Assembly (NCBI GenBank): GCA_009843585.1
Contig: VYDC01000017.1
Coordinates: forward strand, 1-14,747
From: Chloroflexota bacterium
GTDB lineage: Bacteria > Chloroflexota > Dehalococcoidia > UBA2979
DNA: 14,747 bases
Reading direction: 5' to 3'
Under the pieces are notes generated by a model. The model did no database searches. It saw only the letters and a program-made list of their open reading frames with translations, and was not told where the DNA came from. Every line of letters begins with the position of its first letter. Position 1 is the first letter of the stretch. Below are positions 8,284 through 14,747 of this stretch, piece after piece. The position numbers and the translations under genes were made by a program.

Positions 8284-8292
8284 CTGTACGCT
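8284..8292 (+). promoter_or_regulatory. Weak candidate -10 for the acyl-CoA dehydrogenase operon
   Basis: CTGTACGCT contains the -10-like TACGCT (8287-8292), 45 nt before the dehydrogenase start. The same CTGTACG.T string occurs at 1338-1346 upstream of the YHS gene in the same orientation. No -35 is evident. The call rests on this similarity and on the expected need for a promoter after the hairpin at 8241-8274. Confidence 0.22.
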
Positions 8293-8337
8293 GCCTGAGG
8301 TCGCCGGCCGGCGCGGGCGCGACGGGGGGACTGCAGC

Positions 8338-9567
8338 ATGGAGTGGTCGGACAGCACGGAGCAGTCGGCATTCCGGGCGGACGTGCGCCGCCTCATCCAA
8401 GCGAGGCTCCCCGAGCTCTACCGGAGGCGAGCCGAGAGCGACGCCTGGCCCCGCCTCCCCTTCCTGCAGGTGCAGTCGGACCGGCTCACCGGCGATGAGG
8501 AGGCGCGCGCCGCGGGCGACGCGTGGGTCGAGGCCTTGGCGGAGCGCCGCTGGGTCGCGCCCCACTGGCCTGAGGAGTACGGCGGGGGCGGCCTCTCCCC
8601 GATGGAGCAGTTCATCTTCAACCAGGAGCTCGCGCAGTCGGGGGCGCCGACCGTGGGCGGCATCGGCGTCTCCATGCTCGGGCCGGTGCTGATCCTCCAC
8701 GGAACCGAGGAGCAGCGTCGCGAGCACCTCCCGCGCGTGCTCTCCGGCGAGGTCGTGTGGGCGCAGGGCTACTCCGAGCCCGGCGCCGGGTCCGATCTCA
8801 GCTCGCTCACGACGCGCGCCGTCAGGGACGGCGACGAGTTCGTGCTCGACGGGCAGAAGATCTGGACGACGCGCGGGCACGAGGCGAGCTGGCTCTTCAC
8901 GCTCGCGCGCACCGATCCCGCCGCGCCGAAGCACCGCGGCATCTCCTTCCTGCTGCTCGACCGCGAGACGCCGGGCGTCGACGTGCGCCCCCTCATCAAC
9001 ATGGGCTGGGAGCACGACTTCAACGAGGTCTTCTACGAGTCCGTCCGGGTGCCGGCGGGCAACCTGGTCGGCGAGGAGAACCGCGGCTGGTACGTGGGGA
9101 TGACGCTGCTCGACTTCGAGCGCTCCAACATCTCGGGGGCGATCGAGGTCCGGCGGCGCATCGGCAAGCTCGTCCGTCACCTGGCGGGGCCGGGGCGCTC
9201 GCGTGCCCGCGTCGACGAGCTCCCGTCGATCCGGGACCAGATCGCCTCGCACGCCGTGGAGGCGGAGGTCATGTTCAACTTCTCGTTCCGCATCATCTCG
9301 ATGCAGAACGCCGCGCAGGTCCCGAACTACGAGGCCTCCATCTCGAAGCTCTTCGGCTCGGAGCTGATGCAGCGCCTCGCCAACACCGGCACGAAGGTCT
9401 TCGGGCTCTATGCCAACCTCTGGGACGGAGACGAGGCGCACGCCCCGATGATGGCGAGCTTCACCCAGAGCCACGTCCTGGGCGTCTCGGCGACGATCGC
9501 GTCGGGAACCTCCGAGATCCAGCGCAACGTGATCGCGACGCGCGGCCTCGGCCTGCCGCGCGGCTGA
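8338..9567 (+). CDS. Acyl-CoA dehydrogenase family protein
   Basis: The 409-aa flavoprotein has the usual three-part fold: a helical N-terminal part (1-140) with APHWPEEYGGGGLSPME (74-90), a middle beta domain with WAQGYSEPGAGSDLSSL (141-157) and DGQKIWTTRGH (171-181) that contact FAD and acyl-CoA, and a C-terminal helical bundle (about 245-405) ending TIASGTSEIQRNVIATRGLGLPRG. It should introduce an alpha,beta double bond into an acyl-CoA and pass electrons to ETF. The catalytic glutamate of medium-chain enzymes (in the YEGT motif) is serine here (ASGT). Glu261 in LLDFERSN sits where isovaleryl-CoA dehydrogenase keeps its base, so it is the probable catalytic residue. The substrate cannot be named; branched, cyclic or side-chain acyl-CoAs are plausible. 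The ATG at 8338 follows GGGGGG. It is 22 nt upstream of the CoA-transferase gene, clearly one operon. Confidence 0.94.
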   Translation: MEWSDSTEQSAFRADVRRLIQARLPELYRRRAESDAWPRLPFLQVQSDRLTGDEEARAAGDAWVEALAERRWVAPHWPEEYGGGGLSPMEQFIFNQELAQSGAPTVGGIGVSMLGPVLILHGTEEQRREHLPRVLSGEVVWAQGYSEPGAGSDLSSLTTRAVRDGDEFVLDGQKIWTTRGHEASWLFTLARTDPAAPKHRGISFLLLDRETPGVDVRPLINMGWEHDFNEVFYESVRVPAGNLVGEENRGWYVGMTLLDFERSNISGAIEVRRRIGKLVRHLAGPGRSRARVDELPSIRDQIASHAVEAEVMFNFSFRIISMQNAAQVPNYEASISKLFGSELMQRLANTGTKVFGLYANLWDGDEAHAPMMASFTQSHVLGVSATIASGTSEIQRNVIATRGLGLPRG

Positions 9568-9589
9568 GGGACGCCTCCGGGGAGGGCCC

Positions 9590-12046
9590 GTGAGCATCGG
9601 GGCAGGGGGCGGCGCTCTGGAGCGCCCGCTCGCGGGCGTGCGGGTCGTCGACGCCTCGGAGGGGGTCGCCGGCGGCTACGCCTCGCGCCTGCTCGCCGAT
9701 CTCGGTGCGCGCGTCATCAAGGTGGAGCCCCCCGGAGGCGACGCCCTGCGGTCGATGGGGCCCTTCGCCCCGGGCACGGCCGGGCCGGAGGCGGGCGGCC
9801 TCCACCTCGCGCTCAACGCCGGAAAGCGCAGCATCGTGCTCGACCTCGACCGCGAGGACGGGCGCCAGCGCCTCGACGGGCTTCTCGCGTCCGCCGACGT
9901 CCTCCTGGAGTCCTCCGGGCCGGGCGTGATGGCGAGCCGCGGGCTCTCGCACGAGGAGCTGCTCCGCCGCTTCCCCGCCCTCGTCTACGCCTCGCACTCG
10001 GCCTTCGGGCACGACGGCCCCTACGCCGCGCGCCAGACGACGGAGATCGTCGACTACGCGATGGGCGGCTGGATGTACTTCTGCGGCGACCCGGAGCGGG
10101 CGCCGATCATGGTGCACGGGCGCCAGGGGGAGCTGCACGCCGGGATGCAGCTCGCGGCCGGCGCCGCCGCGGCGCTGTGGCACGCCCGCCTGACGGGGCG
10201 CGGGCAGCACGTCGACGTCTCCACCTTCGAGTCGCTCGTCTCCTCCCACGTCTTCGTGCTCTCGGTGTGGAGCCAGGAGGGTCTGGTCAAGGGGCGCGGG
10301 GACGGGACGGCGGCGCTGATCGTCCCCTGCTCGGACGGGCACCTCTTCGCGACGCGCTTCACCCCCGAGATATTCCTGCTCATGGGCGAGCCCGAGCGCG
10401 TCGACGACCCCGCGTTCCAGACGCCGGAGGGCTGGCTCGACGCGCTGCCGGAGGTGCTCGAGCGCTTCACGGCCTGGGTCTCCACGCGTGGCAAGCGCGA
10501 GGTGGCCGAGCAGGCGCAGCAGCTCCGGATGCTCGTCACCCCCGTGCAGACGGTCGCCGACCTCGCCGACTCGCCGCAGCTGGCAGCGCGCGAGTTCTGG
10601 CGCACCGTCGAGCACCCGCTCGCCGGGAGCGTCGTGCTGCCGGGGCCGCCGTGGCGCTTCTCCCGCTCGCCGAGCGGCCCCGTCCGCGCGGCCCCCCTGC
10701 TCGACGCCGACCGGGCCGACCCGGCCGGGGCCGCGGAGGATCCGGGCGCCGACAGGCCGGGGCCCGCGGGAGCCGCCCCGCCACGCCCCGCGCGCGCGGC
10801 GCCCTTCGAGGGGCTGCGCGTCATCGAGGTCACCAACAGCTGGGCCGGCCCCCTCTGCGGCATGTATCTCGCCGACCTCGGCGCGGACGTCGTCGCCATC
10901 GAGCGCTCCTTCACGCAGCCGACGCGCGGGCAGCACTTCGCCGGGGCGCAGATCTGGCCGCACTTCTACAACCGGGGGGCGGCGTGGAATCAGTTCAACC
11001 GCAACAAGCGGGCCATCTGCCTCGATCTCGCCTCCTCCGAGGGGCGCGAGATCTTCCTGCGGATGGTGGAGCGCTCGGACGTCGTGCTCGAGAACAACAG
11101 CGCCCGCGTCTTCCCCAACCTCGGCCTCTCCTACGAGACCCTCTCCGAGCGCAATCCGCGGATCATCCTCTGCTCGATGTCCGGCTTCGGGGCGACGGGG
11201 CCGGAGGCCCACCACCTCGGCCTCGGCTCCAACATCGAGGCGGCGGCGGGGCTGATCGCCCGCACCGGCTACGCGGCGGGCGACTTCTTCGCCACCGGCT
11301 CCTTCCAGGCCGACCCGATCACCGGCACCCACGCATTCCTGGGCGTCGTGGCGGCGCTCTGGGAGCGCGAGCGAAGCGGGCGGGGGCAGCACCTCGACAT
11401 GGCCCTCTCGGAGTCGGGGGCGCTCTTCGCGATGGAGCCCGTGATGGACTACCGGCTCACCGGCCACGTCGCGGAGCCGCGCGGGAACCGGTCGCTCTCC
11501 ATCGCTCCCCAGGGCGCCTACCGCTCCGCCGGCGAGGACTGCTGGCTCGCGCTGGGCGTCGAGTCGGACGAGCAGTGGCGCTCGCTCTGCGCGGCGATCG
11601 GGCGGCCCGAGCTGGGCCCGCGCTACCCGGACGTCGGCGCACGGCTCGCCGCTCACGACGAGATCGACGCCGCGATCGAGGAGTGGAGCGCGGCCCTCGA
11701 CCACAACGAGGCGACGCGGCGGCTGCAGGCGGCGGGCGTCCCCGCGGGCCCGGTGCTCGCCAACTGGGAGCTGGTCGCCGACCCGCACCTCTTCCGGCGC
11801 GGCTACTGGGTGGACACGGTCCACCCGGAGATCGGCTTCCAGCGGTGGGAGGGGATCCCCTGGCGATTCTCCGGGACGCCGCCCGGGGCGCGGGCTGACG
11901 CCGCGCCCCTCTTCGCCGAGCACAACGACGAGGTGCTGCGCGAGCTCGGCGTCACGGACGACGAGCTCTCAGCCCTCCGCGAGCGGAACGTGAGCGCTGA
12001 CGAGCCGGCGCAGCTGCGAATCTTCGCCCGGCCGACGCGCCGGTAG
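9590..12046 (+). CDS. Fused double-domain CaiB/BaiF (class III) CoA-transferase
   Basis: The 818-aa protein is two complete family III CoA-transferase domains in tandem; single members are about 400 aa. Domain 1 (about 12-365) has LAGVRVVDASEGVAGGYASRLLADLGARV-type sequence, LALNAGKRSIVLDL, and TGRGQHVDVS (202-211). Domain 2 (about 405-795) has FEGLRVIEVTNSWAGPLCG, LADLGADVVAIE, FNRNKRAICLDL and SGRGQHLDMA (596-605). A Pro/Ala-rich linker (about 367-404) joins them. Aligning each half by spacing to the GRGQ motif, domain 2 has Asp575 (ADPITGTH) at the position of the catalytic aspartate of formyl-CoA transferase, while domain 1 has Glu181 (GELHAGMQ). The family exchanges CoA between carboxylic acids through an aspartyl anhydride/thioester and acts as interlocked dimers, so the fusion may be a covalent pseudo-dimer. 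Substrate unknown. The GTG at 9590 follows GGGGAGGG. Confidence 0.93.
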   Translation: MSIGAGGGALERPLAGVRVVDASEGVAGGYASRLLADLGARVIKVEPPGGDALRSMGPFAPGTAGPEAGGLHLALNAGKRSIVLDLDREDGRQRLDGLLASADVLLESSGPGVMASRGLSHEELLRRFPALVYASHSAFGHDGPYAARQTTEIVDYAMGGWMYFCGDPERAPIMVHGRQGELHAGMQLAAGAAAALWHARLTGRGQHVDVSTFESLVSSHVFVLSVWSQEGLVKGRGDGTAALIVPCSDGHLFATRFTPEIFLLMGEPERVDDPAFQTPEGWLDALPEVLERFTAWVSTRGKREVAEQAQQLRMLVTPVQTVADLADSPQLAAREFWRTVEHPLAGSVVLPGPPWRFSRSPSGPVRAAPLLDADRADPAGAAEDPGADRPGPAGAAPPRPARAAPFEGLRVIEVTNSWAGPLCGMYLADLGADVVAIERSFTQPTRGQHFAGAQIWPHFYNRGAAWNQFNRNKRAICLDLASSEGREIFLRMVERSDVVLENNSARVFPNLGLSYETLSERNPRIILCSMSGFGATGPEAHHLGLGSNIEAAAGLIARTGYAAGDFFATGSFQADPITGTHAFLGVVAALWERERSGRGQHLDMALSESGALFAMEPVMDYRLTGHVAEPRGNRSLSIAPQGAYRSAGEDCWLALGVESDEQWRSLCAAIGRPELGPRYPDVGARLAAHDEIDAAIEEWSAALDHNEATRRLQAAGVPAGPVLANWELVADPHLFRRGYWVDTVHPEIGFQRWEGIPWRFSGTPPGARADAAPLFAEHNDEVLRELGVTDDELSALRERNVSADEPAQLRIFARPTRR

Positions 12047-12072
12047 GCCCGAACCCGGGCCGGCCGGGCCGG

Positions 12073-12089
12073 CCGGCGGCGACCGCCGG
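12073..12089. terminator. Bidirectional hairpin between convergent operons
   Basis: CCGGCGG (12073-12079) and CCGCCGG (12083-12089) form a perfect 7-bp stem with a 3-nt loop, inside the 51-nt gap between the convergent CoA-transferase and LLM oxidoreductase stops. The surrounding bases (GGCCGGCC runs) allow longer alternative stems. It has no T-run but is in the right place to end both transcripts. Confidence 0.45.
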
Positions 12090-12097
12090 GCGCCGGC

Positions 12098-13150
12098 CTA
12101 CCCCTGGAAGCCCCGGAACGCCTCGATCACGCGGTAGAGGTTCTGCTCGTTCTTCTGGGCCTCGTCACCGGCCCGGTTGTAGCCGTCGTGCACCGAGTAC
12201 ATGAAGAGCGTCTCCGCGACGCCCGCGTAGCGCTCGCGCGCGAGGTCGCGAACCTCGTCGGGCGTGCCGACCAGGCAGATCTCCTCCACGATCTCGTCCG
12301 AGAGGATCTCCTCCATCTCGTGCCCGTCTATCGGCTTCCCGCTCTCCCGCGCCCGCTCCCAGACGGCCCGGATGTCGTCGCGCTCGCGGGCCCACCCGTG
12401 GAACTCCATGTAGCCCCCGTAGGCGCGCGTCGAGTAGTAGTTGGCGAGGTTGCGCTTGCCGCGCCGGAGACCCTCCTCACGGCTGGTCGTCTCGTCCACG
12501 ACCCAGACCATCGGCATCGCGCACATCTCGAAGTCGGCGCGCGCGCGGCCGGCCCGGCGCATCCCCTCCTCGACCGCGGGCCACACCACGTCGTCGTAGT
12601 AGCGGCGGGAGAAGATGGGATGCGCCAGCATCCCGTCGCCCACCTCCCCGGTGATGCGCAGGTTGAGGGGATTGACGCCCGAGAAGTAGATCGGCGGCGG
12701 CGCGACGCCGACGCCGCCCGCCGCCAGCGAGCCGGCGCCGGTGACGCGGTAGTACTCGCCGTCGTAGTCGCGCTCGCCCGAGAGCAGCGCCCGGATGGCG
12801 CGCACCATGTCGCGCGCGCGCAGGGCCGGCTTCTGGGGATCGAAGCCGGCCTGCGTGCGGACCTGTCCCTTGGTCTGTGAGCCGACGCCGAGGATGAAGC
12901 GCCCGCCCGACATCTCCTGCAGCATCATCGCCGAGGAGGCGTGCATGAACGGCGTGCCGTGGAACAACGGGAGCACGCTCGTCGCCACGCGGATCCGCGT
13001 CGTCGACTCGATGAGCCGGCCCGCGCCGCTGTAGAAGCCGTACGGGGAGGCGAGACCGAGCCCGTCGAGTCCGGCCTCCTCGGCCGCCAGGGAGAGCGCT
13101 CCGAGCTCCGTGACCCGCGGCCCCGGGGCGTACTGCAGCGCGATCCTCAT
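12098..13150 (-). CDS. LLM-class (luciferase-like) flavin/F420-dependent oxidoreductase
   Basis: The 350-aa protein has the TIM-barrel pattern of the bacterial luciferase-like superfamily, subgroup usually called LLM class F420-dependent oxidoreductase. Seen are MRIALQYAPG at the N-terminus, LSLAAEEAGLDGLGLASPYG (20-38 region), TTRIRVATSVLPLFHGTPFMHA (50-71 region), the motif EMSGGRFILGVGSQTKGQ (79-96) typical of the family, PPPIYFSGVNP (151-161), GDGMLAHPIFS (171-181) and GTPDEVRDL (295-303). Such enzymes reduce or oxidise diverse substrates with F420H2 or FMNH2; the substrate cannot be told. The ATG at 13150 overlaps the stop of the upstream amidohydrolase gene as ATGA, and its Shine-Dalgarno (GGGAGGAGG) lies in the glycine codons ending that gene, so translation is probably coupled. 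The reading frame is open further upstream, but only in the shadow of the amidohydrolase. Confidence 0.9.
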   Translation of the reverse strand: MRIALQYAPGPRVTELGALSLAAEEAGLDGLGLASPYGFYSGAGRLIESTTRIRVATSVLPLFHGTPFMHASSAMMLQEMSGGRFILGVGSQTKGQVRTQAGFDPQKPALRARDMVRAIRALLSGERDYDGEYYRVTGAGSLAAGGVGVAPPPIYFSGVNPLNLRITGEVGDGMLAHPIFSRRYYDDVVWPAVEEGMRRAGRARADFEMCAMPMVWVVDETTSREEGLRRGKRNLANYYSTRAYGGYMEFHGWARERDDIRAVWERARESGKPIDGHEMEEILSDEIVEEICLVGTPDEVRDLARERYAGVAETLFMYSVHDGYNRAGDEAQKNEQNLYRVIEAFRGFQG

Positions 13151-14124
13151 CCCCCGCCTCCTCCCGCCGTCGTCGCCCCGCCGGCCAGCCCGAGCAGCCG
13201 CTCCGCGTTGCCGCCCAGGATCAGCCCGATCTCCTCCTCGGAGAAGGAGACGCCGTAGTCCGCGCCCCGCTCGGGGAGCGTGCGCAGATAGTCGATCCAG
13301 CCCGGGTACCAGCTGCGGTCGCCGGTGGTGCGCGGGCCGGCGGAGTAGTCGCTGCCCATCAGGATGCGGTGCGCGCCGACGGAGTCGCGCATCTCGGCGA
13401 GCACGCGCGCGAAGCCGGCCGGGTCGCCGCTCGCATCGCGGTGCCACTGCGAGAGCTCGAGGTAGGCGTTCGGATTGCCGCTGGCGATGTGGAGGATGTC
13501 CCGCCACCAGTGCGGCCGGCCGATGTGGCCGTAGATCACCGTCAGCTCCGGGTAGCGCCGGGAGACCGCCGAGAGCAGGCTTGGGTGGACGAGGCCGGGA
13601 TCGAGCGGGGGCGAGGCCGTCCCGGTGTGGAAGAGGGCCGGCACCCCGAACTCGATGCACGTCTCGTAGAGCGGCCAGCAGGCCTCGTCGTCGGGACGGT
13701 AGCCGCAGGGCGGGTAGATCTTGATGCCGCGGAATCCCTGGTTCGCGACGGCGTCGCGGAAGCGCTCCGGCGTGTCGGGGCGGCGGGGGTCGCGCCCGAA
13801 GTAGGCGTAGAAGCGTCCCGGGTAGCGCTCCATCAGCCGCACGTGCTGCGCCAGCACCTCGTCGATGGGGACGTCCTGCTCCTCGCCGAAGGCGGGGCCC
13901 ATGTCGACGACCATCGCGACCGCCGCGTCGACCCCCGCGCGGTCGAGCTCGGGAATCAAGAGCTCGCCCTCGGGGTCCGACGCGCCTGCCATCACGCGCG
14001 GGCGGATGGTCGCCGGATCGCGAGGCGGCCAGCGGCGCGTCGCCGCGCCCAGGGCCATCCCCTGCTTGTAGCCCTCGGGCTGGTAGCCCTCGTCCCAGAC
14101 GTGAATGTGCATGTCGATGATCAT
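13147..14124 (-). CDS. Amidohydrolase-2 family metal-dependent hydrolase/decarboxylase
   Basis: The 325-aa TIM-barrel protein belongs to the amidohydrolase-2 (ACMSD-like) group. The metal-binding set is visible: HIH (His6, His8), GFRGIKIYPP with Lys135, ALFHTG with His166, YGHIGRPH with His200, and MGSDYSAG with Asp259. NAERLLGL near the C-terminus is also typical of the group. Members hydrolyse C-N, C-O or lactone bonds or decarboxylate aromatic and amino-muconate-like acids using one divalent metal; the exact reaction is not predictable here. The ATG at 14124 follows GGAGG with good spacing. The product ends in five glycines whose codons supply the Shine-Dalgarno of the overlapping LLM gene. 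The two form a tight operon, convergent with the dehydrogenase/CoA-transferase operon, which suggests a shared catabolic route. Confidence 0.92.
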   Translation of the reverse strand: MIIDMHIHVWDEGYQPEGYKQGMALGAATRRWPPRDPATIRPRVMAGASDPEGELLIPELDRAGVDAAVAMVVDMGPAFGEEQDVPIDEVLAQHVRLMERYPGRFYAYFGRDPRRPDTPERFRDAVANQGFRGIKIYPPCGYRPDDEACWPLYETCIEFGVPALFHTGTASPPLDPGLVHPSLLSAVSRRYPELTVIYGHIGRPHWWRDILHIASGNPNAYLELSQWHRDASGDPAGFARVLAEMRDSVGAHRILMGSDYSAGPRTTGDRSWYPGWIDYLRTLPERGADYGVSFSEEEIGLILGGNAERLLGLAGGATTAGGGGG

Positions 14125-14375
14125 CGGAGCCTCCGCACCCGGCCCGCCCGTGGCGGTTGGAGCATAGGCGATTGGTCGCGGGCGATGCGATCAGGCGGAA
14201 GGCGCGCGGCGCAAGTGGCGGCCGCCGTCGGCGACGGCGTGGACGGCTCCGTCGAGCACGTCGAGGAGGCGGTCATGTCCGTCGGGGCGACACCTCCACG
14301 GTGGTGAACCGGGCGGCGCGCGAGGGCGCGGCGTAGACGGAGACGGAGAGGGGGGGATCGCCGGTCCGTTGGCGA
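14125..14375. other. Intergenic region without a recognisable gene
   Basis: This 251-nt stretch between the FN3-protein stop and the amidohydrolase start holds the candidate -10 at 14161-14166 and, at its right end, the hairpin at 14356-14377. A ten-codon reading frame on the plus strand (14275-14307) has a fair Shine-Dalgarno, but no gene follows it on that strand. Nothing else is recognised. Confidence 0.6.
14161..14166 (-). promoter_or_regulatory. Candidate -10 of the amidohydrolase/LLM operon
   Basis: On the minus strand TATGCT (14166-14161) matches the -10 consensus at four of six positions and lies 36 nt before the amidohydrolase ATG, inside a small AT-richer patch. No convincing -35 was found at 16-18 nt. 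Confidence 0.33.
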
Positions 14376-14377
14376 TC
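14356..14377 (-). terminator. Hairpin terminator overlapping the FN3-protein stop codon
   Basis: GATCGCC (14356-14362) and GGCGATC (14371-14377) form a perfect 7-bp stem with an 8-nt loop. On the minus strand the first arm begins within the TGA stop of the FN3 gene and the second is followed by a C-rich tract (CCCCCCTCTCC) rather than T's. Position strongly suggests a transcription end or 3' stabiliser for that gene. Confidence 0.5.
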
Positions 14378-14747
14378 AGCCCACTTCTTCGACGCGCCAG
14401 TTCCCGTCCTGCTGCTTGCTTGCGACGAAGGTGTACAAGACTCCGTTGATGGTCGTGTCGCGCAGGACGAGGCGCGTGCCGGAACTCGTGAACAGGAACC
14501 GTCCCGTCCCGTTGGTGTCGACCGAGAACTCCGTGGAGGTGCCCGGGTAGGTGCAGCCTTGGCCGGGTTCGACTATCAGGTCCACCCTGCAGGTGCCATC
14601 CGAGACGGGTTCCTCGGCGGTGGTGGCGCTGGCCGTGCCCGAGGCCAGGCCCGTGCCCGCGGAGTTGATAGCCGACACCCGGTAATGGCGGGTGCTGCCC
14701 GCCGTGAGCCCGGCGTGGCTGTAGCTGGTGGTGGTCGAGCCGGTGTC
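14376..14747 (-). CDS. Fibronectin type III domain protein, C-terminal part only
   Basis: The frame is open to the right edge, so the N-terminus is outside the window; 123 residues are visible. Residues 1-47 are the second half of a fibronectin type III domain (TTTSYSHAGLTAGSTRHYRV, then SAINSAGTGLAS, then ASATT). Residues 48-123 are a different terminal module: GTCRVDLIVEPGQGCTYPG with two cysteines (53, 65) that could pair, TEFSVDTNGTGRFLF, DTTINGVLYTFVASK, DGNWRVEEVG. I recall similar modules at the ends of FN3- and Ig-like-repeat proteins of environmental bacteria but know no function or name. The protein is probably secreted or surface-exposed, as FN3-repeat proteins usually are; the signal peptide would be out of view. 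Base composition is less GC-extreme than the neighbours. An internal GTG at 14678 is not the start, because the FN3 domain begins upstream of it. Confidence 0.8.
   Translation of the reverse strand, partial: DTGSTTTSYSHAGLTAGSTRHYRVSAINSAGTGLASGTASATTAEEPVSDGTCRVDLIVEPGQGCTYPGTSTEFSVDTNGTGRFLFTSSGTRLVLRDTTINGVLYTFVASKQQDGNWRVEEVG

Noticed and set aside
6509..8371. 620-codon minus-strand frame opposite the decarboxylase and ACT genes
   Set aside because: The plus-strand proteins are unmistakable family members; the antisense frame has only biased composition.
9461..11923. 820-codon minus-strand open frame opposite the CoA-transferase
   Set aside because: Antisense to a clear two-domain CoA-transferase and without any recognisable motif.
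13151..13660. N-terminal extension of the LLM oxidoreductase by about 170 codons
   Set aside because: The frame is open, but the extension lies within the amidohydrolase gene in another frame, lacks LLM features, and the ATG at 13150 has a strong Shine-Dalgarno and matches the family N-terminus.
14275..14307. Ten-codon reading frame with a GAGGAGG Shine-Dalgarno, possible leader peptide
   Set aside because: The next gene on either side is on the other strand, so there is nothing for a leader peptide to control; chance is the simpler explanation.

Overview
The window reads as a chromosomal segment of a very GC-rich actinobacterium. Coding density is high, third codon positions are almost all G or C, several starts are GTG, and Shine-Dalgarno sequences are purine-rich. 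A YibE/F-type membrane protein, a long PutA without a DNA-binding domain, and a luciferase-like (LLM, F420-type) oxidoreductase fit Actinomycetota. The Thermoleophilia/Rubrobacteria side of the phylum is my guess from overall style and is not proven by the sequence. I see no tRNA, rRNA, CRISPR array, insertion sequence, integrase or phage gene.

Layout. (1) 1-1253, minus: a YyaL/SPATA20-type thioredoxin-domain protein that runs off the left edge. It is divergent from a 68-aa YHS-domain protein (1380-1586, plus). (2) 1687-2859, plus: a YibE/F membrane protein. It meets, tail to tail over one shared CTAG, a 1205-aa bifunctional proline dehydrogenase/glutamate-semialdehyde dehydrogenase, putA (2856-6473, minus). 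(3) Divergent from putA: a PLP-dependent histidine-decarboxylase-family enzyme (6644-7780), then a 130-aa tandem-ACT protein (7836-8228), with strong hairpins between them. (4) 8338-12046, plus: an acyl-CoA dehydrogenase and, 22 nt downstream, an 818-aa fused double-domain CaiB/BaiF CoA-transferase. (5) Convergent to these: an amidohydrolase-2 protein (13147-14124) and an LLM oxidoreductase (12098-13150), overlapping by ATGA. (6) 14376 to the right edge, minus: the C-terminal part of a fibronectin-type-III protein with a distinct, less GC-extreme composition.

How the parts may work together. The centre handles amino acids: PutA takes proline to glutamate, the decarboxylase probably takes histidine to histamine, and the ACT protein looks like an amino-acid sensor. 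The right half looks like a carboxylic-acid catabolic module: a CoA-transferase activates or exchanges acyl-CoA, the dehydrogenase desaturates it, and the amidohydrolase and LLM enzyme handle a substrate that cannot be named from sequence.

No entirely new system is obvious. The points most worth a second look are the fused CoA-transferase, in which only the second half keeps the catalytic aspartate; the decarboxylase/tandem-ACT pair with its structured spacer; and the odd C-terminal module of the FN3 protein.
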